The notes beneath the pieces were generated by a model. That model was not told the origin of the DNA, ran no database searches, and was given only the letters and a program-made list of their open reading frames with translations. Below are positions 24,430 to 37,200 of a stretch of DNA of 64,000 nucleotides, one piece after another. The stretch lies in the NCBI GenBank assembly GCA_900074885.1, contig FJUW01000029.1:186001-250000 (forward strand), given 5' to 3'. The translations under genes were made by a program, and so were the position numbers. Source of the stretch: Rhynchosporium graminicola. Its lineage: Eukaryota > Ascomycota > Leotiomycetes > Helotiales > Ploettnerulaceae. Position 1 is the first letter of the stretch. Each line of letters starts with the position of its first letter.

Positions 24430-27400
24430 TCGTTTACATCTCTCGATCGACATTGAATTGCAGGATTACATCCCTATGGACAGGCAAGGCAGTAAGGGAG
24501 GTTTTTAGGCCGCGAGCTAGTTAGATTTTCGCAGATGTGGAAGTGAGAATTATGCCGACTTACTGAAAGGGAGCAATATGAGTGTATGGACAGGGTAAGT
24601 AGGACGGCAACACGATCACGATAACGACGAAGTTTGCGCATTTGACGGCGTTTCGGGGTTTCCGTTGATATTAGGATATTCTTGCGGCGACAGAGTGAGC
24701 GATGATTTAGCGAGACACCAAGTTCACGTCTTTTTCTCTCTTACACCACAATCTGGCAAAAAAAAATCACAATGTCGTGATCGCGGCGTTCAGACAGATG
24801 TTTTCCAGTGATGGGCAAATATTACTTTAGTGAAAGCTCTCGAAAGCTTGCCATCAATCACTCAAAAATTAATCTATTCACTAGTACGCTTTTCTTCTTT
24901 GCTCAGGTATTTAGGATCCCACCGACGTTTTGCCATTCCGTCTCTTCCAAAGGCCAACTTTGTGATTGGAGCTTTAGCACTGGCAATCCCGAGAAGCAGA
25001 GAACCAAACCCCCTGACCCCGAAAGCAGATAACTCGACATGTTGTTCGGATATGAAAGTTGGGGGTTGTTCTGCGCAGACCCTCGCAAAAGAGGGTGAGA
25101 GTGGACGTAGCGCTACCCATGAGTAGGTAGGGAGGTTCTACTGTCAATTCCTGTCTCGTTGTCAAATTCTTCTTCGCCGATCTTCGACAAAGGAGAGAGA
25201 TAGGGTCGAGGGTTCGTTTGCAGATATCTCTCAGGACATATCTTCCAAATGTTGAAGCAATAACCCGAGTTTCTGGAATTGACTATTCTTTCTTACAATA
25301 TTACTATGCGAGGCGGTGATTGGTAGCTGGGGGTTGGTGGTTGGGAATTCTAAGACTACGTCTGCATAGCCGATCAAACTTGAAGGATTAAAATCTAAGG
25401 AGTTTGAGGGTCTAATATATATTTTGTGGGGTGCGGTAAAAGGAAGATTAGGATATCTCATAATAGTCACGAGCAGCTCTCAGCTATTCACAAAAAGCTG
25501 GTTGGCATTTCAAACATCGGAAACATATTTAAGTCCGCTCCGGCTCGCTCTACCATATTTCCAAGCGGCTCAGACACTGCTTCTTCGAACTGAGCTGAAG
25601 AAACAAGTAGAGTGTCTTTCATTTTTTCGGGATAAAATAAGGAGGCAGATGTCTTCTTCGTGGGCGTTAGAAACTTGTCCGGAATTTGATACTCGGTGAG
25701 AAAATAGAGGAAGAATGGGATGATATGTATGTGATAGTTGAGCAAGAGAGGCTACTGTCATATTCGTTATTGTTGTCAGTGTATGGATGGAAAGTATGCG
25801 GTAGTAATGGAAGAATCGATATCTTCGACGAAGAAAGGTCTCAAAGTTAAGTTTCTTTCACATATAAAGGACCTCTCAATAGATCTAGTGTGTTGCTTTT
25901 GGTTTTCCATAGGATAGTGATATTATACTATCCAATTTCCCTCTGATCTATGTTTCTTGAGGAATACTTTTGCGTTTATTCTGAATAAATAGCAGCCAAG
26001 GCTATATACGTACTTCTCTATCAAAATCAACGCATTTAAGAACAGAAGTATGCTACGAGCCAAAATTTGAGTTAATAAATATAGCCAAAGCTTCAGTAAA
26101 GAAAGGTTGTGAGCATCAAAGATCGCAACCTTATCTGTCGGAATTATGGCTGTGGATATACTGTATTTAAAAGTACTGCGATTTGGCGTACACTGTATAC
26201 ATAGTGAACAGTAGCTTGTCCAGAGATTTCCGGACACTCTGTTCTTGATCATCCATTAATAATTATATAATTATCTGCCCCCACACATGTCTGTGATTGT
26301 GTACTATTGATAATTAGAGCAAGAGTTTCATTACTCACACAGACAGCACGGAATAAAAAATTATTTCTTTCGTGCTTGAAGAAATTCGCGGCGAATCTTA
26401 AGAGTCGACTCTCTAGCTTACTTGACTTAAGACCCGGCAATTTTCCTGTTTATAAATACCATCCGTTCTCTAAAATATTTGCTATGATCCTCATTAAAGG
26501 TACATGGATAGCAAAGAGAGACGGAAGCCCTAAGAGTCTGGCAGTCTATCAGGCCAAACTAGAAGACCAGAAAGCCGATACTCGTCACTGTGAAATAGTA
26601 AAAATGAACTTGCATAGAAGATGAATATGAAGAATTCATCGGGTCCAATTGACGAAGAGTTCGTGTGACTACCGGAGGATCTGTTAATTATATGCAGATT
26701 CTGCTGTCAAGTTATATCTCGTTACCGGCAATTTAGGAATTATCGTAGAAGCAAAAGCCTATGTGAAGACTTCGGATAAAATAAGTCATAAAGCATTCAT
26801 GATGTGTAAAGTAGCGGAAAGGATCGACGGTAAAGTCATTCCGATATGATACTCACTTCTCTAGCCATGGCTAGATGATCATGACAACTCGGCGCGATCT
26901 CCGTATGTCATCCGAGTCGGTACTTTACGAAATCGCTGGAAATCGCATGCTTAGCAGGAGTTACTTTCATATATTCACTATAAAAGGCAGTGAAAGGTAA
27001 AGATAATGTCTTGTGACAATTCACTGCCGCGATACTTATTGAAGGAGTAGAGCCTCCAAGTGTCGTAGGATCGAACAGAAATATGTTACTTCGCTAAATT
27101 GTATATATAAATCCGCAGATCCGAACAATTTATCTGAAGCTGTGAAACTTCTTGGCTGGGAGGCTCTATTGCCGGTACTTGGCTCTAGATCAGTGAACCT
27201 TGATAATGAAAATGCTCTGATAAGACTGACGCTCGACTGTGGGAGTCGATTGCCTGAAATTACGAGTTTGACCGCAGGTATTCCTCAGTGTATAATGCAA
27301 TGACAGTGACATACTGTGAGACGTTAAATCTGTTATCAAATGCGAGTATATTGTCAAATTTTTTAAATATATCACGAAGTATTTACGAGGCTATGCAAAT

Positions 27401-29400
27401 CTATTTCCGGCGAAGCCACTTGGGAACTTTTCTTATTGTCAACCAGTCAAGTTATCAGTATATTATATGATATTAAGCTCTAATTTCAATCAATATCCTG
27501 TAGTGTATTCGCGACTTTGACGCTAAGTCGTCACTCTTTACCTATATCTCTTTGTCCTTAGTAGCCCTGGGTAAGGTCACGCTTCGCCAGTGAACAATTG
27601 GATCCGCCTCGTCAGTCATTCTATAGTGAAAGCTGAACTTTTCAATATCGTGTCTATCACGTGTACACCTAATGACAGCTGTGCCTTAAGGATACATTTT
27701 TTTCATCAAACTATTTCAGGTTTCTTTCGTATCCTCTTATCTTATATTTTCATTAATAAATATCTTTCGAAGTATTGATCAAGGTGGCGACAATAACTCA
27801 TAATTCGTCAAGTTCCTATTGGCTTCCTATCTTCATCGATCTGAAACTGCATTTATCCATCTGAAGTGCTTGTTTTCAGGTCCTATACTTAGCGAGTGAA
27901 GGTATGCTATCTTACAGAAGACCGATATGAGAGGTATCTGAAGCTTTATCGTTAGGTTATATTATTTCGATTTGATACTATTATCAGCTATTAAAAATGA
28001 TACTAGTTAATAATCTAGTATTAGTTCTTACTGCATAATACAGCTACGTTTATCTCGAGAGCATCGCTATATATCCGATTTAGCCTATCTGGACCAATTC
28101 GATTATGCAACTTCCTAATCTAGAATTTCAGCTGTAATATATCAGACTTCGGTATCTGCTGTTGATATTGCCGTACAATCACGCACTAACCACAGAAAAG
28201 CAAGCCCATGAGCTTTCCTAAGATAAATCTTACGACACAGAAATTACTGCCTGCTGAGACGGGATCCAGAAATGATACGTGAAACTATGACTATTGATAT
28301 TAGATTTTCTCAGAAAATTCTGCCTATGCGCTTCAACTCGATCTCCAATGGATTCCTCGACAAACATAAGAGGCTGGGCAAATTCGTCTCCGACAAAGCG
28401 ATGACCTGTATGCTCTCACAAAGTCGTCAAATAATTATGTGACGCTAGAGTATTACCTTGTGAGACTATGGTTTGTATCAAGGTGAAAGTCGCAAAATCA
28501 TTACAGGAAATTACTAACGTACTTCTTCAAAGTCTTATGAATATGTGATGACTTTACTTACGCGATGAGTCTGCTTTGCCCGAGACGAATTTCCCTAGCC
28601 TCGAAACACGGAGGTCATGCCTTTAATTTGGGAGAAGGATACATTATCAGTCGACGATCACGACACCTGTAAATGGTGTTTCAAATTCTTGCGCCTCTCC
28701 AGATGGCTTTGTCCGTCAAAGATCGAATCTAGCGGCGGCATCTGACCGTCAGGGTCATTTGGTCTGTTTAAGCGGAGTTTCATAGATCGACGATAGGAAT
28801 TATACGGTTTTCCTAAATACCATACTCGACGAATTTGCTAAGAAGAACATAAAAGCTACAAAAGCTTGTACCAACAGTTGTTCAATGTTGCTTTCACCCG
28901 CCATATATTTTGGACTTCCTGATAGGTTTGACAAACGAAAGGTTCTCAAGATGGTGCATGTCTTGGTGGCGTTATTTAGGTTTGTTTGACTGCATCCCAC
29001 CAGACCGTGCGACCTCCCGGGACGCCACTGATCTGCGACAGCACTGCGACCTTGAATCATATTGTCGAATCAACTCCGTGATATTCCTGGCCAAACTTTC
29101 TCAATCATGGTGCCAAGGTCTTTGATCGCTCTTCTGAAGGGTCTGGCGTTTTGTACGCGACACTAAGCTGTCTTGGACCGTCGGCGTTCATAATGATCCA
29201 TGCATGTCAACTTCAGACTCGCAAAGAGACATATATCATGTAGTTACCTCCCAGTCCTTCGAGGAGGTTGATTTTGATGCGTGTTGCTGGTTTCAAAGGG
29301 TGAGATAATTGTTTGGGTTCCTTCGCTTCTCTTTGCTTTCCTTCATTTCTACCTCGCTTTTAGTTCTTCGTTACAGTATCATAGTCCTTGCTGGTTTAGG
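24430..29400. other. gene-less AT-rich stretch
   Basis: No gene is supported. The part from about 25,700 to 28,500 is strongly AT-rich with dense stops, consistent with an eroded repeat block, but no transposase, reverse transcriptase or terminal repeat is recognisable. Some short plus-strand pieces around 26,480-26,620 look faintly coding (TWIAKRDGSPKSLAVYQAKL) and cannot be assigned. Confidence 0.5.
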
Positions 29401-32297
29401 ATGTCCACCTTCATTTTTAATGTAATCTGGTGCTTGTTGGCAATATTTACACATGTTAATGCAACACAACCAACACTGCCAACACAATCAACACAATCAA
29501 GACAATCAACACAATCAACACAATCAACACAACCAACACAATCCCCTCGACCGAATACAACCTCGCCGTCCAACGCCAACAGCACAAGTGGCCAACAACC
29601 ATGCGGGAGGGTCGGCTCTGCCGCGGCTGCCTTCATGGCAAATAATCCGAGAGCACGTATGTAATGTTGTGTTCAAGAGACCGGAGGATGCTGACTTGTA
29701 GGACCTAGCTGCTGCGATAATACCAGCACAGTTAGCTTTCGATTGCCTCCAGACAGTTCCGAATAAGCCCGATCAAGCAGCGGCCATGATAAAGAGTTTA
29801 AAATCTTATGTACAATGGCAGAGCACGTTAGCTTTCTTGAAGAATCCTCCCGATTCCTACATGCTACCGGCAACAGACATTGAAGGAGGATTGGACAATA
29901 TATCATCAACCGCAGTGGCTGGCGGATTCAAGAGCGAATACGACTTTCAGCTGAGCGTCGTCAAATTGATTACTACGGCTCACGATGGTCACTTTGGCTA
30001 CCGACCGGACGTGTTCAAAGCTTTCGTATTTAGGAATTCTATGGCTTCGGATATTGTATCTGTGTCAGCAGATGGAAAGTCTGTCCCCAAATTGTACCAT
30101 CTAGGTATGCCACACTTTGCTCGTTTGGTTTGTTCTTGGATTGACTTCAGAAGGTGCTTCAAATGGCACCAATGGTACTAATGGTACTAATGGTACTATC
30201 CCTAATCGATCCCCCGCCATCACCAAAATCAATGGTCAGGATGCGGCGACATTCATCAATAATGCGAATTTGGAATCCAGTAGCTTTCAAGACCCAGATT
30301 CTCAATGGAACTCGCAGTTCCGGACATATGCTGCCCCTTTGAATCTCTTGACAGTGGCTGCTTCAGCTGCATTTCAAGGGCCAAGCGTTACTCTCAATTA
30401 CGACAATGGTCAGCAGAGGACGGAGCAGAGCGTTGCGCTCATCAGACCTGGTGCCGACTTCTCTGGTATAAACACTGGAGAAGACTTCTATAATCGATTC
30501 TGCAATCCAGATGCTCAGGTTAGGTCGAATGTTACGGGACCAACGACGCCAAATCCTATGACGCCTACGATGCCTTTGTTGAATATGACGCAGCCGAGGC
30601 CTGCTTCGCCTGTTTCACCTAGCTCTACCATCTTGGGATATCCACTTCCAATGTAGGTGAATTATGGCTTTAGCTGGATGAAACAGACTTGAATCTTCAG
30701 ATCAGTGCTGACTTATTCTAGCGTCCGAGACAGTGGTGCCAACACAACATCTGGATATTTCCTCAAAGGAAATGAGTATAATGATGTCGCTGTCCTCGCC
30801 ATCTCGGGATTTGCGCCACAAGGAAATGTCGCCCCTGTGGAATACCTTAACAATTTCCAGAGCACGGTTCAATCCTTTCTCGCCATTTCAGCCGCTGCTG
30901 GAAAGACAAAGCTTGTGATTGACTTGCAGGCTAATGGCGGTGGATTTGTGGTTGCAGGATACGAACTTTTTGCGCAGGTAAGTCCATGAGATTCGCGTAG
31001 TCCATGAACATTTGAACTGACTCGGTTCTCTAGCTGTACCCCACGGTTCAGAGATTTCAAGCAGACAATCTTCGCCTCACAGATAGTTTGGTCAATATGG
31101 CAAGAGTTGTTGGGGCAATTCCAAATAATTTCACAGCTACCACACGAACACAACAAGCAGCCTTCAATGCTTTAGCGCAAAGCTCTGTTATCTCAAACAT
31201 TGTACCAGGTATGCAACAGGAATGACTATCTCTTTGCCTTCTCATTATCTCAAAAAAATGTCGAGACCTGTCACGTCTATTATCCCAAACAAATTATGTG
31301 TGCTAACATCTTGAAAAGGCGGTGTGTTCACACCGGCAGGTACACAATTTACGACAACAGAATCGATCATTGCGCCTGTCTCTCTCAAAAACGATCTATT
31401 CACGGCCTACCAGCAAACGCCTCTCAACACTAGTGATCCGCAATTCAATTTGACTGGAACTGGAAACAGAGCCAACCCCCCACGTGAGTAAATTTCCGCT
31501 CTTGATTTCTCAGCGATCTTGGGTCAGATCACACTTCCTTTATTGATCTGATCCCATTCCCGAGATATGTCTTTACTATACTGATGACGTGATCAGCTTC
31601 TGTATTTGCTCCCGAAAACGTTGTCCTACTCACAGACGGAACATGTGGATCGACGTGCACGATTTTCTCCTACTTGATGATCCTCCAGATGAACGTCAAA
31701 ACAACAGTTATTGGCGGCCGACCCCAAACAGGCATGATGCAGTCCATTGCTGGAGTCGAAGGCGCACAAGTTTTCTCCATGAACGAGCTAGCCCTCGCCG
31801 CTGCAGCCACAATAGAGCTTGCTCCAGCAGATCGCAAGGCCGAATTGAAAGCGGGCAATTTGGGCACGATGGCTGCAGGCTACGCTATCCGAAGAGCGCA
31901 AAACCCAGGCAGTTCGGGTGCTGTCAATGGCAAGAATGCATATTCTGCCGAGAATTCTCAGATACCGCTACAATTCCTCATGCAGCCTGCCAATTGCAGG
32001 ATCTTCTATACGGCGCAGATGTTGACTAGTCCGGAGATGACGTGGAAAAAAACCGTCGATGCTACGTGGAGGAATCCTAAAGAGTTTTGTGTTGAGGGCA
32101 GTATCATGGCTAAAAATACCACGACAAATGCGAACGTCGATGCGCTGTTCAGGTTGAGTGTGGATAAAAGTCATGGCGCGCTTGGCATGGTTGAGAAAAA
32201 TGCTCAGAGTGCTGCTGCTGATGTAGGCGGAGGATTAAATTTAGGTCTGCTTGGTCTGGTGACTGGGTTGACTGTTGGTGTCGTTGGGCTTTTGTAG
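29401..32297 (+). CDS. secreted peptidase S41-type protein with GPI-like tail
   Basis: Seven exons (29401-29656, 29709-30104, 30151-30652, 30722-30977, 31034-31208, 31319-31483, 31597-32297) join without frame breaks into 816 residues. A signal peptide (STFIFNVIWCLLAIFTHVNA) leads into a low-complexity S/T/Q repeat. The conserved domain follows, with TTAHDGHFGYRPDVFKAF, then the PDZ-like region (ITKINGQDAATFI), then the tail-specific protease core. The core has KLVIDLQANGGG and LLTDGTCGSTCTIFSY, where Ser602 is the likely nucleophile, as in ascomycete S41 proteins of the CPAF/UstP-like type. The C-terminus ends in a hydrophobic stretch (LLGLVTGLTVGVVGLL), which suggests GPI anchoring. An NGT repeat near residue 220 adds N-glycosylation sites. 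The likely role is a cell-surface or secreted serine protease; the substrate is unknown. Confidence 0.88.
29463..29542 (+). repeat. 9-bp minisatellite coding S/T/Q repeats
   Basis: About nine copies of an ACACAATCA-type 9-bp unit lie in exon 1 of the S41 peptidase gene, directly after the signal peptide. They encode TQS/TQP-type tripeptides, a likely O-glycosylated linker. Because the unit is a multiple of three, copy-number change would keep the frame. Confidence 0.85.
30162..30197 (+). repeat. 9-bp repeat coding four NGT sequons
   Basis: Four copies of AATGG(C/T)AC(C/T) encode Asn-Gly-Thr four times in a row at the start of exon 3 of the S41 gene. Each unit is a consensus N-glycosylation site, so the copy number sets the number of possible glycans in a surface loop ahead of the PDZ-like region. 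Confidence 0.85.
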
Positions 32298-33334
32298 ACT
32301 TCTTAGATGGACGAGATTTGATAGAAACAGACTATCTACCTTTTGATATTAGCGAATACAATTTATGTAATCTTTTGAACAAATGAAGTTTTTATGGCCG
32401 TTGAAAACTGGATATTCTCGCTTACTTGCGTCTCTTTCTTGTCAGGTAAATTTGGGGGTAGAGGTATCTGATCAGCAGCGCACCTGGGCTCTTTTCCTTT
32501 CAGACTTGATATCTGTATACTTGTGCATGGCTAACTTGCTGATAATGATCAAGAATCTCCATGGCTAGGATGGCTCTTAACGTTAAGCTCCACTCATTAC
32601 TGCTTCATGCAGAGAATGCTTTACCAAACCTGGCAACTAGGTGCTCGCCCAATCGACTTAACAAGAGACCTTCATTTTGAATATTATAGATTTGGGTATA
32701 GAATTATCGAGTTAAATCAGTCACATCAATGTAGCTTGAGAAGGAAAACATCTATCGGAGTTCAAAGACCCAATTTACTCCGGCGGACCTCGATAGGCTC
32801 GTACCAGCTCCGAAACCAGGCGAAGTAACGAAATTCCCATGCGAGGTTGTGAAATCAATCTTCGATATTCTGCCTCGAAATGAACCTGGTTAGAACACGA
32901 ATTGGCATCAAGAAACCGTTTGTTTCGATGTCCCAATCTAGTCACGGGTCTTTGACTTGAGCTTTTCCCCGCATCTTCATCGGACAATACTTGAAGCAGC
33001 CTCGCTAGGCTTCCTGCTGGGTGTTTATTAAATACGTTAGTATTACCGAGAACATAATATAAGAGAGGCATAAAGGTATCATGTTGTACTTGAACTTGGA
33101 CTTTTATATCACGCCGGATGTCGTGACCGATATGAGAGCCTGTACTAATCTCTATTCTTGACTTCCCAGCATACTGCGCTGACCGTAATTCGGCCCCTTC
33201 AACAGGTTCGATATTTACAACTTCTCAAACTTTCTGAATGCATATCTTCATGTCAGATTACATCGCTGTCTGGTCGCAATTACTCCAAGCCTTTAATCTT
33301 ACGAGCTCCATGATTCGATCCTGACGATCGAGAA
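32298..33334. other. intergenic spacer
   Basis: No coding frame is supported between the stop of the S41 gene and the first codon of the Zn2Cys6 pseudogene. Short frames on both strands lack conserved features. Confidence 0.5.
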
Positions 33335-35653
33335 ATGCCTGCTGGAGCAAGAATTCGCCGAAATGCTCAGCCACATGCCTGTGAGCCATGCCGAAAGACA
33401 AACATCCATTGTGATCATGGCCATCCTTGTGCTCGGTGTGCTCTCCGTGGACTAGAATGCGTTTTCATCCTGCTCCAATGATCAGAGACCGCAGCAGCAA
33501 TCGCCATCATTGCATTCAGAGAGTTCCACCGTTGGTACTGGTACCCAACCGGATCAATTAAGCCCAACGCTTCCTCCGGTACTTAAAAGTAGTCCAAATG
33601 AGCATGATTATCTGCACCCTGGCGACTCAAGGCCATCATCCGCAACAGCTTCGCAATCTCTTGCTGGTGTGAGCCGCGTGTATGGAACAACACGTTTTTG
33701 AGCTGTCTTCTCCGAGAATCAAGCCACTGTTGGAGCCACCGTTGGGGATGAGGAACCGAAGTCGAAGATTGGTCTAAAAGGGACAGCAGTAGAGGTAAGT
33801 AATGCGAAATGGGAAATAGCTCTGGACACGCTCCTTGAATTTCCTACCAATCGTACTTGTCAAATGTTGTTAGAGAACCTCAACACATTTCATGATGTCT
33901 GGATGTCGCGGACCATCATCAGGCATTGTTTAAATCAGCTCTGGAATGACCTCGGCCATCGTTTGAGTGAAATCGATCAAGAGATACAGTGTTTGAACTC
34001 GCGAATAAGTTGTTTGAAAATTCCCAACAACGATAACGTCATCCGACCCGGAAGAAACCAGTGACACTAGCTGGGTGAACTGGTTTGCTGGTCCACGCTT
34101 GCGCTGGGAGATGATCGGTATTTTGTTTGCTTGGTCTGGAATGGCTTTCAGACATGAGCAGGACTGGTCTCCTGTGTTTGACCTGCCCAAACAGCAGGGC
34201 CCGGATCGAAACGCTTCTACTAGTTGGTGTAAAAGCTTTTCTGCAGCTAAGTGAAGAAGTTTCGAAAACTTGTGAGGTCTTTGTGATACTCATAGAAAGT
34301 CACGGGCGGCTACATAGCCAAATTATCTGCGATGACAGTAAGTCGCGACGTTTCTGTACAGATGAGTTTGCTAACGAATATACTAAGGTGACCGTCTAAG
34401 AATGGATTGTGGGCTCATGGGTACTGCTTTTATCAATGCTGGTCTATATCGACAGAATATCACTCGTGAAGTGACGGCACTTTCTCAGTTCAGAGCCATC
34501 ATGGGTACCTCGTATTTTCACTTGGATAAGTGCGACAGCTTGTTTCTTGGACGGCCTCCAAGACTCGAGAAAAGATACTGTCAAATTCCTCAGCTTCTAG
34601 ATATCGCTGATGAAGATCTCTATGGCGGGAAAGTTAGACTCGCAGCTACTCTGCGAAGACTTGATATTAATGGTTGGAATATTGATAAGCACATCTCTGC
34701 AGTAACAGTGCTACGAGCAGTCCCGCGCTTATGCCCGATTCGAGAATAGATTCTCCGACTGTCTCTCAGTGCGAGTGTGCAACATACCAAACCCAAAATA
34801 GATTAAGACTGCATCGAATACCAGTTAACGTCATACTGACCGGCTTTCAGTGCATTGGTTGCCCAGTTAAATGGAATCGTTTCCTCATACCACGAGCACA
34901 TTCACTATAGCAGTCTCGGACAAAGTTCTGCATCTGGTCAGAGAAGACTGCCACACGAGATATATCTAATTACTCGTATCCACCCAGAAGTTTTACAGTG
35001 CGCTTTCCTCTTACAGCGACTCCTGGTCTCACGGGGACTGTCAAACTGCCAGGATCTCTTGAATGTAGCGCAAGAGATGATCGCTATTGTGCTTTCGAAT
35101 CGTGGAGCAATTGAGAGATCACACATTCTTATTTGACTGGCTCATTCTGGCATACGGCATTCCTTGTTTTGGTATTCTCTATATAGAGCTCCTTCGAGCA
35201 AGCAATCTCGCACCCCAGCAGCCGGCGATAGAGGCTTTACCGAATCCATCACCTGCTCAGCTGAAACGATCAGAGGTTGTGCAGACTTCGACACTGTTTA
35301 TTGCTTTTCTCGATTGGGTCCGTCCGACTGATAATAATTCCCAGATGTGCAAAAGGTGTAGGACAGTTGTCAAGCGGATCATAGATGCTGCGATTGACGC
35401 TCCGCTATCAGTTTGGGCGTTGCCGCAGCAAGTCTCTTCTGATATTCAGATCGTGACTGAGGATCACCATCTTCAAGAAGGGCTGGAACATCGACAGCAG
35501 TTGCAGGATTTGAGTACGCCCGAGCTGCAGAATGCTATTGACTTCCATTATGATCCTGCTGTGATTGGACTGGATGATCTAGAGTGGATGCATACAGTTG
35601 ATTGGACTCAAAGAGGATGGCTGGAAATGGGTCAAGATAATCTTCTGGGTTGA
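33335..35653 (+). pseudogene. Zn2Cys6 fungal transcription factor pseudogene
   Basis: The ATG at 33,335 starts a clean binuclear cluster with spacing C-x2-C-x6-C-x5-C-x2-C-x6-C (CEPCRKTNIHC, CARCALRGLEC). Right after it the frame shifts: the expected HPAPM-like continuation is one base out of register and the original frame hits TGA within 20 bases. A second frame carries on to AVFSENQA but is cut by TGA at 33,699-33,701. A third frame holds WVNWFAGPRLRWEMIGILFA and FDLPKQQGPDRN near 34,071-34,250. The middle homology region resumes in another frame (DKCDSLFLGRPPRLEKRYCQ, 34,402-34,749), and the C-terminal part lies at about 35,100-35,653. The order and content match the fungal_trans family, so this is one gene with at least four disruptions. 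The former target genes are unknown. Confidence 0.85.
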
Positions 35654-36047
35654 GTTTAGGCATAGTCATACTCTCCGAATCGAATGAAAACTTGTGAGGA
35701 GTTTCCCATAGTAAGCAGTTCTGCGCGAGTTCTCCGAGACAGTCCTAGGTCCTGCTGCTCTTCTTACCTGATTCACAAATATGATATCTGAGAATGTCTT
35801 CTTACTCGTAGATATCCCATCACGTTACACAGAGCTTTCAAAAGAAGTTACGAATCGAGGTCTGCGTCTCCGAGACAGGGCGGGGAAAGTGGGGTGGAAC
35901 AACAAGCTCTCCTTCCTTACTTCCATCGCTTGATCACGTAGCCATCATTCACATCTCAGAAGTAAAGCCCAGACTGTTAGCAAATATTCAATAAAGAACA
36001 GTGCCTCACTCAGGAAGAAACAATCGAATTCGCCACTCATCACGAAC
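35654..36047. other. intergenic spacer, probable promoter of the HAD gene
   Basis: The spacer is about 390 bp between the transcription factor pseudogene and the HAD-like gene. No coding frame is present. I see no clear TATA box or operator. Confidence 0.5.
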
Positions 36048-36887
36048 ATGGCGGCCAAAAAGCACATCGTCTTCGACGTCGTTGGAACCTGTGTCTCCTT
36101 CGATGCATTCTACGCCCGAATCGCTCAAATTCTCGGCCTCCGTCTCCTCGCTCAAAGTATCAATCCCTCGCATTTCGGCTACACATGGAAAGAGGCCGCC
36201 GAGCTAGAATTCTACTTCCTTCTCTTCTCCGAACGCTACACGCCCTACAACGAGATCTTCAAAGCTGTTTTCTACCGTAGCTTGTTCATGGCTGGGATAT
36301 CTAACCCGAGAGAATTCGCGACTGATGAGGAGAGAGATGCTTGTCAAGCTGGGTATTCGGAATTGGAGCTGAGGGAGGGATGTGTGGAGATGATGGGAAA
36401 GTTGAGGAAAGAGGGGTGGACGGTGTGGTGTTTGACGACTGGGGATGTAGGGAGAGTGGGTGGGTATTTTCAGAAGGCTGGGTTGGAGATGCCGAGGGAG
36501 AATTTGGTGAGTTGTGATCAATTCGGGGAAGTTGATCCTGTTACGGGGGTCAAGAAGAGGGTCTATAAACCTTCGATGGAGTCGTATAAATCGATGTTGA
36601 AGCTGTTAGGGGAGGCGGATGATAGCTGGTTTGTGGCAGCTCATATGTGGGATGTCAGCGCGGCTGTCAAAGCTGGGTAGGTCGGTCGGTCGTATTGTTT
36701 GATCTTGAAGTTTGCAGTGCTTTTAATTCTTGGGATCCTGCTAACGGGACCGATGTGTAGTTTCCGAGGAGCGTATTGTAGTGTTCTGGAGAAAGAACCT
36801 TGTTCGGAGATATTTGACAGGACCATGGATGCAATCGCTGATAGTCTTCCGGAATTAGCTGATAAAGTGATCGCAGCAACTTCGTAG
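36048..36887 (+). CDS. haloacid dehalogenase-like (HAD) hydrolase
   Basis: Two exons (36048-36676 and 36761-36887, intron 84 bp with a GCTAACG branch site) give a 251-residue protein, the usual size for type II haloacid-dehalogenase-like proteins. Motif I is FDVVGTCVSF, with Asp10 as the probable nucleophile and DVVGT replacing the phosphatase DxDGT, which is usual in the dehalogenase branch. A serine or threonine of motif II fits CLTTGD (about 130). The KP of YKPSMESYKSM supplies the motif III lysine. AAHMWDVSAAVKAG, with the following GAYC, is the motif IV area. The likely action is cytosolic hydrolysis of a small organic substrate (2-haloacid or phosphate ester); the sequence does not show which. 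It sits 850 bp upstream of the Aim9-like gene on the same strand. Confidence 0.88.
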
Positions 36888-37200
36888 ACACTATTGAGGG
36901 CATGATGTTTATACATTATCTACGCAGTACATGAACCAGTTCGAGCTCGGCCTGGTAAGTGACCGGTAATAAGGCTTTCAATTTAGCATTATACAAATTA
37001 CATAATGCATACATATTGTAAATTATTTATTTCACCGCTGAGAGGCTACTCATAATTTGATATACATAGACGTAAGTTTGGCGTAGCTACGGTGTGTTAC
37101 AGCTGCGATGTTAAGGGGCGTAGAAATAATCCCTGTAATGCGCAAAGGTTCATCTCAAGTGCCGAATCCATCCCTCCGCGATCACACCCTCATCGTCGTG
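36888..37200. other. intergenic spacer
   Basis: AT-rich spacer with the 3' flank of the HAD gene and the 5' flank of the Aim9-like gene. The reading frame of the next gene is open upstream to an ATG at 37,108, so that start is possible, but 37,201 gives a better targeting-type N-terminus. Confidence 0.4.
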
